From Pseudocolwellia agarivorans (GTDB lineage: Bacteria > Pseudomonadota > Gammaproteobacteria > Enterobacterales > Alteromonadaceae), in the NCBI RefSeq assembly GCF_002000085.1, contig NZ_MUZU01000008.1, positions 124,001 through 188,000 on the forward strand: a stretch of 64,000 nt of DNA, written 5' to 3'. Under the pieces are notes generated by a model that searched no databases, was not told where the DNA came from, and worked only from the letters and a program-made list of their open reading frames with translations. Both the position numbers and the translations under genes were made by a program. Below, one piece after another: positions 9,108 through 18,241 of this stretch. The number at the start of each line of letters is the position of its first letter. The first letter of the stretch is position 1.

Positions 9108-11762
9108 TTAGCTCAAGTCTTCATCTTTCATCATATGTCGTTTTGTTTTTCGAGTCGCTTTCGCATTAGCAGGATCGTCAGGCCAAAAGTGGCGTGGATA
9201 TTGCGATTTCATATCCTTTTGAACCGCTTTGTAACTGCCCTGCCAAAAGGCGGCTAAGTCTTGTGTTACTTGGATTGGACGTTTAGCGGGTGAAAGTATT
9301 TCTAATATAAGCGGAATACCCGACTTATCCCCTTCTTTATCATTTCCAATACATGGTGTTTCCGTTAAACCATACAGCTCTTGCATTGGCATCGACACAA
9401 TGGGCATTTTGTCTTCGGTATAACGAATAGCACATTGCCTTTTAGTAGGACCGATAAAGTATTCTGGCGCGGCTTTCTCTAAGGTTTTCTGCTGTTGATA
9501 AGTTAACAATGACAAAAACATCTCTGAGAAGTTACATTTATCTAGCTGTTTTTTACTTTTAATATCACCAACAAAAGGTAAAAACCAGGTATCTATGGTT
9601 GCCAGTAAATTTTCCTCATCACAACTTGGTAAGTCTATTGTTTTATTATATAAAGTTAACCAACGCCATCTTAATAAAAGAGCTTGATCTTTCTCTTTTA
9701 AAGCCAAAAAACGTAAACCTTGCTTGGTTAATTCTTTTGCCCATAACTGTGCGACCAAGTCGTTAGTTAATTGCTCAGGAGCGCCTCGTTCATCAATCAC
9801 TAAGGCGTTTATTTTAGTTAACTTTTGCGCGGTAATACGATCGACCTTAGCGTTATAGGCAGTGTCGATTTCAGTGCTGGTTTGCACAATATCCCAATCG
9901 ATAAGCTGTTCAATATCAACAGGTGCGGCAAGCTGCACCATCAAGCCTTTTTGACCGGCCTTAGCTTGCCCTGCTCTTAAATTAACTTCACTTACTTGCG
10001 CCGCAACGATAGTGGCATCGCCCAATAATGCATCTTCGTGATTTATCGTTATACCTTTGCCTGCCGTTGTTAGGTATTCGCCTGTTTGCTGGCTGCCTTT
10101 ATTCGTTGTTTTAGTTGATAAACTTTCGTCATAACGATATTTAGCAACACGTTCGGGGTACGCTAAGGCAAGTAATACGCCAGTGTAATGAACAGGTAAT
10201 TGGCTGCGTGCTTTTACGCTGCTGCTAAATTTTTTAGCGAGTTGATCCGCTTGTTTAAACAGTTGATGCGCAACATGACCGCGAACTTTCTCATGTAATA
10301 AAGCATCAATTCTATGGGTTAAATTACAATCAAAGCGACTTTGTTCGCGGGTAAATACATCTCGCTCTTCTAATAATACAGCAGTTAAACACGCTAAAGA
10401 TAATAGGCCTTTAACGTTATGCTTTTGTTCTAACGACTTTGCCATAATGATCATATGAGCAAAACGAGGATGACATGCCACGCTAGCCACTTGTTTACCA
10501 TGAGAAGTTAATTGGTTTTGCTGCGTTACAATATTGAGTGATTGCAACTCTTGCCAAGCTTGCTGCTCTTTTACCTCATTAGGTAATTCAATCAAAGGTA
10601 AGTCACATAATTGAGTTACTCCCCAGCGCGCAGCTTCAATAACAAATGGCAGTAAGTCGGCTTGCTGAATTTCACTTTTACTGTTTTCATCGCGTCGACT
10701 AAAGTCTTCTTGGCCATACAAACGTAAGCACTTACCTGCACTTAAGCGCCCAGCACGCCCAGCTCTTTGTATAGCTGAAGCTTTTGAAATAACTTGCTGC
10801 TGTAATTTATTAGTTAAGGTTTTAGGATCATAAATGGCTGTTTTTTCGAAACCACAATCAATCACTAAGGTTACACCTTCAATGGTTAAACTGGTTTCAG
10901 CAATATTAGTCGCCAATACCAATTTGCGTTCGCCATTCGCTGATGGAGCAATCGCTTTTTGTTGTTCAGCGATAGAAAGCTCTCCATATAATGGACACAA
11001 TTGAATAGCAGAATTGATGAGCTTATCGGCTAAGTTTTGACACAAGTATTTAATATCAGCAACACCCGGTAAAAACACCAGAATAGATCCATCATGTTCA
11101 ACAGCTTGTTGTGTAATAACTTTTAAGGCATGTTCGCGCCATTGATTGGCTACTGAATAATGTTGTTGTAAACGTTTTGAAGTTACATTGGGTACATACT
11201 CAACTTCTACCGGAAAACTTCGTCCTTCACTCGCGAGTGTAATCGCATCAGGTAGCTTTTGTGTTAATGATTTAATCGCCAACGTTGCCGACATAATGAC
11301 CAGTTGTAAATCTTCTCTTAAGGCTTGCTGAACATCTCTTGCCAAAGCATAAGCGAGATCACCATGCAATGAACGTTCGTGAAACTCATCTAAAATAACT
11401 AAACCACAACCATTGAGCTCAGCATCGTTTTGAATGATTTGCGTTAAAATGCCTTCGGTTATCACTTCTAATCGCGTACTACTAGAAATCTTAGATTCAT
11501 TTTTTAATCGGTAACCAATAGTTTGCCCAACAGGTTCTCCTATTTGCTGGCTTAAATAACAGGCGATGTTTTTAGCGGCGACACGACGAGGTTGTAATAA
11601 ATAGATTTTTTTATTTTTATATTGCGCTAACGACAGCAACCACAAAGGTAAGCGTGTTGATTTACCCGCGCCAGGAGGAGCCGTTAAAATCAAAGTATTA
11701 TGTTGTTTTAAAGCAGAAAGAAATTCATCTTTAATCGCATCTATCGGAAAGTGTTGAATCAT
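9108..11762 (-). CDS. hrpB: ATP-dependent RNA helicase HrpB
   Basis: A DEAH-type helicase of 884 residues. Motif I is APPGAGKST, motif II is DEFH (LDEFHERSLHGD), motif III SAT, and motif VI QRAGRAGRLSAGKC. The C-terminal tail YPRHFWPDDPANA is characteristic of HrpB and separates it from HrpA. Its cellular role is poorly defined in known bacteria. It is divergent from sfsA and, as in E. coli, lies near mrcB. Confidence 0.96.
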   Translation of the reverse strand: MIQHFPIDAIKDEFLSALKQHNTLILTAPPGAGKSTRLPLWLLSLAQYKNKKIYLLQPRRVAAKNIACYLSQQIGEPVGQTIGYRLKNESKISSSTRLEVITEGILTQIIQNDAELNGCGLVILDEFHERSLHGDLAYALARDVQQALREDLQLVIMSATLAIKSLTQKLPDAITLASEGRSFPVEVEYVPNVTSKRLQQHYSVANQWREHALKVITQQAVEHDGSILVFLPGVADIKYLCQNLADKLINSAIQLCPLYGELSIAEQQKAIAPSANGERKLVLATNIAETSLTIEGVTLVIDCGFEKTAIYDPKTLTNKLQQQVISKASAIQRAGRAGRLSAGKCLRLYGQEDFSRRDENSKSEIQQADLLPFVIEAARWGVTQLCDLPLIELPNEVKEQQAWQELQSLNIVTQQNQLTSHGKQVASVACHPRFAHMIIMAKSLEQKHNVKGLLSLACLTAVLLEERDVFTREQSRFDCNLTHRIDALLHEKVRGHVAHQLFKQADQLAKKFSSSVKARSQLPVHYTGVLLALAYPERVAKYRYDESLSTKTTNKGSQQTGEYLTTAGKGITINHEDALLGDATIVAAQVSEVNLRAGQAKAGQKGLMVQLAAPVDIEQLIDWDIVQTSTEIDTAYNAKVDRITAQKLTKINALVIDERGAPEQLTNDLVAQLWAKELTKQGLRFLALKEKDQALLLRWRWLTLYNKTIDLPSCDEENLLATIDTWFLPFVGDIKSKKQLDKCNFSEMFLSLLTYQQQKTLEKAAPEYFIGPTKRQCAIRYTEDKMPIVSMPMQELYGLTETPCIGNDKEGDKSGIPLILEILSPAKRPIQVTQDLAAFWQGSYKAVQKDMKSQYPRHFWPDDPANAKATRKTKRHMMKDEDLS

Positions 11763-11925
11763 AAAAGTACAGCTAAAATAACGTTAAGGGCGTTATATCA
11801 TATCCTGGTGATGTTAGCAGTATAGTGAAAGATATTAATCATTAGAGGAAATCCAATCATAAAACTTTCATTACCCTATCCCTTAAGGCAGAATCGTTAA
11901 CTTCTTTTAGTAAGCATTAAAAACT

Positions 11926-12609
11926 ATGACCCAAAAAATATCATTACGTAAAGCCACATTAATTAAACGTTATAAGCGTTTTCTTGCTGATGTAATTTTA
12001 GAAAATGGCGAAGAAACCACTATACATGTAGCTAACACAGGTGCGATGAGCGGTTGTGGTAGCCCCGGAGATACCATTTGGTATAGCACATCTGAAAATA
12101 AAAAAAGAAAATACCCTTTTAGCTGGGAATTAACAGAAAAAGCTAATGGTGACCTTATTTGTGTTAATACTCATCAAGCTAATATTTTTGTACAAACAGC
12201 CATAGAAAAAAATGAGGTCCCAGCTTTAGTTGGCTTTTCAGAGCTTAAAAGAGAAGTAAAATACGGTATAGAAAACAGTAAAATAGATATTTTATTAACT
12301 TACGCAGACAAGCCGGATCATTACGTTGAAATAAAAAGCGCAACCCTATTAGAAGATGGCCAAGGTTACTTTCCCGATACAACAACCGTGCGCGGACAAA
12401 AGCACTTAACAGAATTAATAACCGTTGCAGCAAACGGTGAAGGAGCCATACTTATTTTTGCGGTAATGCATTCAGGCATCAAATCTGTATTACCTGCCAA
12501 ACACCTTGACGCAAAATATGCTGAATTATTTGAACAAGCCAAACACAGAGGTGTAAGCATTCTCGAATATCATGTTCCATTACTCGATTTTTATGATTTT
12601 ACAAAATAA
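11926..12609 (+). CDS. sfsA: SfsA family protein (sugar fermentation stimulation protein homologue)
   Basis: 227 residues matching SfsA throughout: RYKRFLADVILENGE, VANTGAMSGCGSPGD, and YVEIKSATL followed by FPDTTTVRGQKHLTEL. The acidic and lysine residues of the D/ExK-like segment are those of a nuclease-like fold, but the biochemical role is unsettled. It is the first gene of the conserved sfsA-dksA-gluQ-pcnB-folK-panB-panC series. No strong Shine-Dalgarno precedes the ATG. Confidence 0.95.
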   Translation: MTQKISLRKATLIKRYKRFLADVILENGEETTIHVANTGAMSGCGSPGDTIWYSTSENKKRKYPFSWELTEKANGDLICVNTHQANIFVQTAIEKNEVPALVGFSELKREVKYGIENSKIDILLTYADKPDHYVEIKSATLLEDGQGYFPDTTTVRGQKHLTELITVAANGEGAILIFAVMHSGIKSVLPAKHLDAKYAELFEQAKHRGVSILEYHVPLLDFYDFTK

Positions 12610-12925
12610 TCATCAATTTTCGTTTAAATCACCTTTATATGGTATAAAAGGTGAAAAAGATTGACTATGCACGGTAAAGACTGCTAAAAGGTCATGGTAA
12701 AAATTGGCTACAATCAAATATTTTTCAACTTTACAGCCTAATTATTTGATTATAAAAGCTAAATTTATTTTTTACATGAAAAAACTTGTTTTTAAGTAAA
12801 TGAAACACCATATAGTTGGGATATTTAATGTCTACATGTAGGCAATAACTATAATTTAAGTTGTTGTGAACAAATACAAAGGTTATTCACTTCAATATAG
12901 GTTAAGTCGTATTAGGAGAAAAAGC
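12610..12925. other. sfsA-dksA intergenic region with probable dksA promoter
   Basis: Contains a short hairpin (CACCTTT 12630-12636 with AAAGGTG 12647-12653) just after sfsA without a T-tract, then AT-rich sequence with a TATAAT at 12850-12855 suitable as a -10 element for dksA. A -35 match in front of it is poor. No additional gene is visible; the open frame continuing upstream of dksA to 12866 shows no family resemblance. Confidence 0.45.
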
Positions 12926-13372
12926 ATGCCAAACACCGCAAATAAAGCATTAGGACTTCTGGCATTAGCTGGCGTAAAGCCTTACCAAGAAGAACCTAAC
13001 GAAGAATACATGGGAGCGCCTCAACTTGAGCATTTTAAATTAATTTTAGATGCTTGGCGTTCTCAGTTACGTCAGGAAGTAGACCGCACGGTTACTCATA
13101 TGCAAGATGAAGCTGCAAATTTCCCTGATCCTGTAGATCGCGCGGCTCAAGAAGAAGAATTCAGTTTAGAACTACGTACTCGTGACCGTGAACGTAAGCT
13201 TATTAAAAAAATTGAAAAAACATTACAATTAATTGAAGAAGACGATTTTGGCTTCTGTAAATCATGTGGTATTGAAATTGGTATTCGTCGTTTAGAGGCG
13301 CGTCCTACTGCTGATTTATGTATTGAATGTAAAACACTTCAAGAAATCAAAGAACGTCAAATGGCAGGCTAA
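12926..13372 (+). CDS. dksA: RNA polymerase-binding transcription factor DksA
   Basis: DksA enters the RNA polymerase secondary channel and acts with ppGpp on rRNA and amino-acid promoters. The 148-residue form starting [20 protein letters not shown] at 12926 is chosen because a good Shine-Dalgarno (TAGGAG) precedes it and the homologous region begins here; the GTG at 12866 adds 20 unrelated residues. The coiled-coil tip has the D-x-x-D-x-A pattern (DPVDRA) and the C-terminal zinc finger has four cysteines (CKSC and CIEC). Next comes gluQ, as in E. coli. Confidence 0.97.
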   Translation: MPNTANKALGLLALAGVKPYQEEPNEEYMGAPQLEHFKLILDAWRSQLRQEVDRTVTHMQDEAANFPDPVDRAAQEEEFSLELRTRDRERKLIKKIEKTLQLIEEDDFGFCKSCGIEIGIRRLEARPTADLCIECKTLQEIKERQMAG

Positions 13373-13427
13373 TCTCTGCTTAATTACTTTAGTTACATTA
13401 TTATCACTTTAGTAGTTTGGTTTACTT

Positions 13428-14327
13428 ATGGTAAATCTTGACGATAAACGACCACACGCATTATATCGTGGTCGTTTTGCTCCTTCCCCCTCTGGTTTAC
13501 TCCATTTTGGTTCTTTAGTTACTGCGCTTGCCAGTTATTTAGACGCAAAACATAATAATGGTACTTGGCTTGTCCGTATTGAAGATATAGATCCACCAAG
13601 AGAATTAGCTGGTGCGAGTAGTAAAATTTTAAAAACATTAGAATCTTATGGATTACATTGGGATGAGAGTGTTTTATATCAAAGCCAACAAACAGACATT
13701 TACCAACAAACACTTAAGCAATTAGCACATAAACAGTTAACCTATAACTGCCAATGTACTCGCGCACAAATTAAAAAGCTTGGCGGAATATACCCATCAA
13801 CTTGTCGCTCCTTAAATTTACCACCACTAAATAACGCAATTCGCCTTATAAACAAGGTAGGCATTTTTAAATTTAACGATACAATTCAAGGCTTAATTAC
13901 TGGCGATAAAAAAGTTGCTGAAGAAGATTTCATACTTGTTAGAAAAGATGGATTATTTGCCTATCAACTAGCCGTAGTTGTTGACGATATTTTTCAAAAC
14001 ATTACCCATGTTGTACGTGGATGTGATTTATTAGAGCCCACTTTGCGCCAATTAAGTTTTTTCGAAATATTAAAGACTAATTCACCTATTTATAGCCATA
14101 TCCCATTAGCAGTAACACCCGCAGGTTATAAATTAAGTAAACAAAATAAAGCTCCCGCGATTAACAATCAAAAACCTCAGCCTGCACTTATTTCTGCATT
14201 ACGGTATTTAGGGCAAAATCCACCTGAAGATCTTAGGTTTGAATCAGTAGAAAACATCATAAAATGGGCAATAACTCATTGGTGTATGAGTAAAATCACC
14301 CAAAAGCAACAAATAGTTATACAATAA
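13428..14327 (+). CDS. gluQ: Glutamyl-Q tRNA(Asp) synthetase
   Basis: A truncated GluRS paralogue (299 residues, no anticodon-binding domain) that puts glutamate on the queuosine base of tRNA(Asp). The N-terminal RGRFAPSPSGLLHFGSL carries the HIGH-like motif as HFGS, the zinc-binding cysteines appear in CQCTRAQIKKLGG...CR, and KLSKQN is the weak KMSKS equivalent. The gene sits between dksA and pcnB, as in E. coli. Confidence 0.95.
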   Translation: MVNLDDKRPHALYRGRFAPSPSGLLHFGSLVTALASYLDAKHNNGTWLVRIEDIDPPRELAGASSKILKTLESYGLHWDESVLYQSQQTDIYQQTLKQLAHKQLTYNCQCTRAQIKKLGGIYPSTCRSLNLPPLNNAIRLINKVGIFKFNDTIQGLITGDKKVAEEDFILVRKDGLFAYQLAVVVDDIFQNITHVVRGCDLLEPTLRQLSFFEILKTNSPIYSHIPLAVTPAGYKLSKQNKAPAINNQKPQPALISALRYLGQNPPEDLRFESVENIIKWAITHWCMSKITQKQQIVIQ

Positions 14328-14438
14328 GCTGCTGAATGTTGGAAAATACACTGTTTTCATTCTATTTTTAAACACTGTGTTATATCATTAGCACTATAAT
14401 GAAAAACCTAAATTAAATTATTTTCTTTATCCACTTTC

Positions 14439-14454
14439 TAAGGCCTGCACTATC
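14439..14454 (+). promoter_or_regulatory. pcnB: Shine-Dalgarno and proposed AUC start codon of pcnB
   Basis: TAAGG at 14439-14443 lies 8 bases before an ATC at 14452-14454, which opens the reading frame KSVINLCKRVL, aligning with the E. coli PcnB N-terminus TRVANFCRKVL. Between the upstream in-frame stop (14389) and the ATG at 14578 there is no in-frame ATG, GTG or TTG. E. coli pcnB is a known case of an AUU start, so a non-canonical start is expected here too. Confidence 0.72.
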
Positions 14455-15879
14455 AAAAGCGTTATCAATTTATGCAAACGAGTACTTAAAAAAAGTACGA
14501 CTAAAAAATCTAAAGCACCGCAAATAACAAAGCCGGTTGTATTAACAAGAGATCAGCACCCCGTATCACGCAAGCTGATGAGTACCAATGCCCTAAAGGT
14601 TTTGTATAGATTAAACAGCGGTGGTTACGATGCATACTTAGTCGGAGGCGGTGTTCGCGATATATTATTAGGTGTTATTCCAAAAGATTTTGATATTGTT
14701 ACTAATGCAACACCTGAAGAAATCAAAGGTTTATTTAGAAACTGTCGTTTGATTGGTCGTCGTTTTAGATTAGCCCATATTGTTTTTGGGCGTGAAATAA
14801 TAGAAGTAGCCACTTTTAGAGGGCATCACGATTCTACTAAAGACGACAAAGCTTCAAAAGTGTCTAAGCAAAGTGATGAAGGCATGTTGCTGCGCGATAA
14901 TATTTACGGCTCTATTGATGAAGATGCAGAGCGTAGAGATTTCACTATAAACGCGCTTTATTATTCAGCTAAAGACTTTACCGTTCACGACTTTGCCAAT
15001 GGTATTGCGGATATAAACGCGAAACAAATTAGATTAATTGGCGATCCAGAAACACGCTACCGAGAAGATCCGGTGCGCATGTTAAGAGCAATACGTTTTG
15101 CGACAAAACTTAATATGGAAATAAGCCCTGAAACTAAAGCACCTATAAAAGCATTAGGCTCGTTGTTAGACAATATTCCTCCAGCGAGAATGTTTGAAGA
15201 GTTTTTAAAACTTTTCATGTCAGGTAAAGCCGAAGCAAACTTTGAACTATTAAGAGAATACAATTTATTTCAATACTTTTTCCCATTAGTTGATCAAATA
15301 CTAAAACAAGACGCTGAACCTTATTTATATCCTTTTATTAAAAAAGCATTAAAGAACACAGATACACGCGTTAACAACGATCAACGTGTAACACCAGCCT
15401 TCTTATTTGCCGCTATGCTTTGGTATCCATTACAAAAGCAAATGAAACAATTAAATGAAACCGCACAACTTACTCCACAAGATGCTTTTTTTGCAGCCAT
15501 GAGTGAGATTATGGCAGAGCAACAACGTAGCATTGCTATACCTAAGCGCTTCCAAGCAGTAATGAAAGATATTTTAATATTGCAAGATAAGTTATCTCGA
15601 AGAGAGGGTAAAAAGGCTTATAAAACCTTTGAACACCCAAAATTTAGAGCGGGATACGACTTCTTACTTTTACGCGCTGAAATTGAATCGGCTAATGTAG
15701 ATAAATCTAACGGTCCATCTGCACTTGAAGAATTAGCAAAATGGTGGACAGATTTTCAAATGACTCCTCATGAAACAAGAGAGTTAATGATTAAAAGTGT
15801 TATACACAACCGTTCAACAGCGAGACGTTCACCTAGAAAGAAACGTAAGCCAAGAATTAAAACGACAGAAAACTCATAA
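14452..15879 (+). CDS. pcnB: Poly(A) polymerase I
   Basis: Adds 3' poly(A) tails that promote RNA decay. The nucleotidyltransferase core has YLVGGGVRDILLG and the metal-binding DFD in PKDFDIVTNATPEE, followed by RNCRLIGRRFRLAHIVFG and the RDFTINALYY segment; the C-terminus is very basic (RRSPRKKRKPRIK). Counting from the proposed AUC start the protein has 475 residues, close to E. coli PcnB (465). The first ATG (14578) would delete about 42 residues, including TRDQHPVSRK, which is clearly homologous to the E. coli protein, so I reject it. The stop is immediately followed by the folK ATG. Confidence 0.9.
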   Translation: MKSVINLCKRVLKKSTTKKSKAPQITKPVVLTRDQHPVSRKLMSTNALKVLYRLNSGGYDAYLVGGGVRDILLGVIPKDFDIVTNATPEEIKGLFRNCRLIGRRFRLAHIVFGREIIEVATFRGHHDSTKDDKASKVSKQSDEGMLLRDNIYGSIDEDAERRDFTINALYYSAKDFTVHDFANGIADINAKQIRLIGDPETRYREDPVRMLRAIRFATKLNMEISPETKAPIKALGSLLDNIPPARMFEEFLKLFMSGKAEANFELLREYNLFQYFFPLVDQILKQDAEPYLYPFIKKALKNTDTRVNNDQRVTPAFLFAAMLWYPLQKQMKQLNETAQLTPQDAFFAAMSEIMAEQQRSIAIPKRFQAVMKDILILQDKLSRREGKKAYKTFEHPKFRAGYDFLLLRAEIESANVDKSNGPSALEELAKWWTDFQMTPHETRELMIKSVIHNRSTARRSPRKKRKPRIKTTENS

Positions 15880-16371
15880 ATGGTTAAAGCTTACATCGGC
15901 TTAGGAAGTAATTTAGAAAACCCTAAGCTGCAAATTATAAATGCAATAAAAGCAATAAAAGAGATAGAAAACACCGTGATGTCGAGTATTTCCTCTCTTT
16001 ATTATAGTCGTCCTATGGGACCTCAAGATCAACCTGATTATATGAATGCCGTAGCGGAGTTAACCACTAGTTTATCTCCACTTACTTTGCTGGATGAACT
16101 CCAAAAAATAGAAAATCAAGCAGGTCGTGTTCGAAAGGATAATCGATGGGGACCACGTATTTTAGACCTCGACATACTTTTATTTGATAATCACGTAATA
16201 GATTCTGAACGCTTAACCGTTCCTCATTACGGACTAAAAGATAGAGAATTTGTACTATTACCTCTTCACGAAATAGCGCCCAGACTATGTCTTCCTGACG
16301 GTGAAAGCATTGAAAAACTGAGTCAGAACATTCCTGCAAACGGGCTAAAAATTCATAGTCAATTAAGCTAA
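15880..16371 (+). CDS. folK: 2-amino-4-hydroxy-6-hydroxymethyldihydropteridine pyrophosphokinase
   Basis: Transfers pyrophosphate from ATP to 6-hydroxymethyl-dihydropterin in folate synthesis. 163 residues with the HPPK signatures YIGLGSNLENP and RWGPRILDLDILLF, whose two aspartates bind magnesium. The ATG directly abuts the pcnB stop (TAAATG), so translation is probably coupled. Confidence 0.96.
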   Translation: MVKAYIGLGSNLENPKLQIINAIKAIKEIENTVMSSISSLYYSRPMGPQDQPDYMNAVAELTTSLSPLTLLDELQKIENQAGRVRKDNRWGPRILDLDILLFDNHVIDSERLTVPHYGLKDREFVLLPLHEIAPRLCLPDGESIEKLSQNIPANGLKIHSQLS

Positions 16372-16413
16372 TATTGTCTTAATTGTTCACTACTTATTTT
16401 ACTGGAAAATCTT

Positions 16414-17208
16414 ATGGCTAAGATCACAACTTCAACCTTGATCAAAATGAAACAGCAAGGCGAAAAAATATCCACAATCACCGCTTACGATGCAAGTTTT
16501 GCTAAATTATTTGACCAAGCAGGTATTCACGCCATTTTAATCGGTGACTCACTAGGCATGGTTTTACAAGGTGAAGACGATACATTACCTGTAAGTATTG
16601 ACGATATGGCCTACCACACTAAATGTGTACGTAATGGCGTTGAAAATACACTCGTTATTGCTGATATGCCATTTATGAGTTACGCCACAACAGAGCAAAC
16701 TTATATAAACGCAACTAAGCTTATGCAAGCAGGTGCTAGCATGGTTAAAATAGAAGGTGGAAACTGGTTAGTAGATACCATTAAAGGTTTAGTTGAGCGT
16801 GGTATTCCCGTTTGTGCTCATTTAGGCTTAACCCCTCAATCAGTAAACGTCTTTGGTGGCTTTAGGGTGCAAGGACGTGACGAAACAAAAGCATTAGAAA
16901 TGATTGAACACGCTAAACAATTAGAAGCAGCGGGCGCACAATTATTAGTACTAGAATGCATACCTGACAGTTTAGGTAAAGCGATTACAGAAGCTGTTAC
17001 AATTCCTACTATAGGTATTGGCGCCGGTAAGAGTACTGATGGTCAAATACTGGTAATGCACGATGCTTTAGGAATTTCATGTAGTTATATGCCTAAGTTT
17101 TCAAGAAATTTTTTAATCGATACTGGCGACATAAAAAAAGCGATAGAGCTTTATATTAAAGAAGTATCTTTAGGTAACTTCCCTGGTCAAGAACACATTT
17201 TCGAATAG
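16414..17208 (+). CDS. panB: 3-methyl-2-oxobutanoate hydroxymethyltransferase
   Basis: First pantothenate enzyme, making ketopantoate from alpha-ketoisovalerate and methylene-tetrahydrofolate. 264 residues; [33 protein letters not shown] and [13 protein letters not shown] are family signatures, with the metal-binding aspartates in GDSLG and IADMPF. It follows folK by 42 bases and precedes panC by 12. Adjacent folK and panB link folate supply to its folate-dependent reaction. Confidence 0.97.
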   Translation: MAKITTSTLIKMKQQGEKISTITAYDASFAKLFDQAGIHAILIGDSLGMVLQGEDDTLPVSIDDMAYHTKCVRNGVENTLVIADMPFMSYATTEQTYINATKLMQAGASMVKIEGGNWLVDTIKGLVERGIPVCAHLGLTPQSVNVFGGFRVQGRDETKALEMIEHAKQLEAAGAQLLVLECIPDSLGKAITEAVTIPTIGIGAGKSTDGQILVMHDALGISCSYMPKFSRNFLIDTGDIKKAIELYIKEVSLGNFPGQEHIFE

Positions 17209-17220
17209 TTTGGGGCTATA

Positions 17221-18069
17221 ATGAAAACAGTTGATAACATAAATGATTTACGCCAAATAATTACAGATTGGCGCCAACAAGGTTTAAAAATTGGCTTTGT
17301 GCCAACTATGGGTAATTTGCATGCGGGTCATATTTCGTTAGTGACTGAAGCCCATAAACATGCAGACAAAATTGTTGCTAGTATTTTCATCAACCCAATG
17401 CAGTTTGGTGAAAATGAAGACGTAGACAACTACCCTAGAACCATGGAGGCTGACCAACAAAAGCTTGCAGCCGAGGGCACTGACTTATTATTTATGCCAA
17501 CGCCTGAAATTATTTACCCTAAAGGGCTAGATAAACAAACCTACGTTGAAGTACCTAATGTATCAGAAGGTTATTGTGGTGAAAGCCGTCCAGGCCATTT
17601 TAGAGGTGTGTCAACAGTCGTTTGTAAGCTATTCAACTTAGTACAACCAGACGTTGCTTGCTTTGGTTTAAAAGATTATCAACAGGTACAGGTTATTGAA
17701 ACCATGGTTGATGATTTATCAATGCCGATTAAAATTATTCCTGTTGATACAATTAGAGAAGCCTCTGGTTTAGCGTTAAGCTCTCGCAATGGTTATTTAA
17801 CTGAAGAAGAACTTAAAATAGCTCCTGCATTAAGCCAAAATATTCAATGGCTTGCTAACGAATTAAAAACCAACACTGATTTTATTGGTTTAGCTAAAAC
17901 AGCCGCATCATATATCAATAATGCAGGTTTAAAAACTGATTATATTCACGTTTGTCATGCAAAAACATTACAACCCGCCAGTGAAGATGATACTGATCTT
18001 GTTATATTGGCTGCCGCTTTTTGTGGTAAAGCACGTTTAATAGATAACTTGCGGTTTTCTTTAAAATAA
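17221..18069 (+). CDS. panC: Pantothenate synthetase (pantoate--beta-alanine ligase)
   Basis: Joins pantoate and beta-alanine with ATP. 282 residues with the nucleotidyltransferase motifs [14 protein letters not shown] (HAGH is the HIGH-like box), [22 protein letters not shown] and ALSSRNGYL (KMSKS-like). The beta-alanine substrate is normally made by PanD; no panD is present here, but the PLP-type alternative panP lies 3 kb downstream. A strong terminator follows at 18104. Confidence 0.97.
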   Translation: MKTVDNINDLRQIITDWRQQGLKIGFVPTMGNLHAGHISLVTEAHKHADKIVASIFINPMQFGENEDVDNYPRTMEADQQKLAAEGTDLLFMPTPEIIYPKGLDKQTYVEVPNVSEGYCGESRPGHFRGVSTVVCKLFNLVQPDVACFGLKDYQQVQVIETMVDDLSMPIKIIPVDTIREASGLALSSRNGYLTEEELKIAPALSQNIQWLANELKTNTDFIGLAKTAASYINNAGLKTDYIHVCHAKTLQPASEDDTDLVILAAAFCGKARLIDNLRFSLK

Positions 18070-18103
18070 ACGTTAAATATTCATAACACTATCTTAAAAA
18101 AAC

Positions 18104-18136
18104 GGAAGTTAGTTACCTAACTTCCATTTTTTATTT
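18104..18136 (+). terminator. Rho-independent terminator after panC
   Basis: A perfect 9-bp stem GGAAGTTAG (18104-18112) / CTAACTTCC (18117-18125) with loop TTAC, followed by ATTTTTTATTT. It closes the sfsA-to-panC gene series. Confidence 0.9.
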
Positions 18137-18193
18137 CATACGTTTTACTTTTAAAGTAAACGGTTAGTCTGTCTTATATCAATCACAATAACC

Positions 18194-18225
18194 AATTGAT
18201 CATTTATATTCCTAAATGGTCAATT
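18194..18225. terminator. Hairpin downstream of the GH127 gene, possible terminator
   Basis: AATTGA-T-CATTTA (18194-18206) pairs with TAAATG-G-TCAATT (18213-18225) around a 6-base loop, giving 13 pairs with one G-U. It lies 17 bases beyond the GH127 stop on the minus strand but lacks a clear T-tract, so termination is only probable. Confidence 0.5.
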
Positions 18226-18241
18226 CATTATGCGTTTGGTA

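Noticed and set aside
12866-12925. Upstream start of dksA
   Set aside because: Adds 20 residues without similarity; the ATG at 12926 has a good Shine-Dalgarno and matches the family start.
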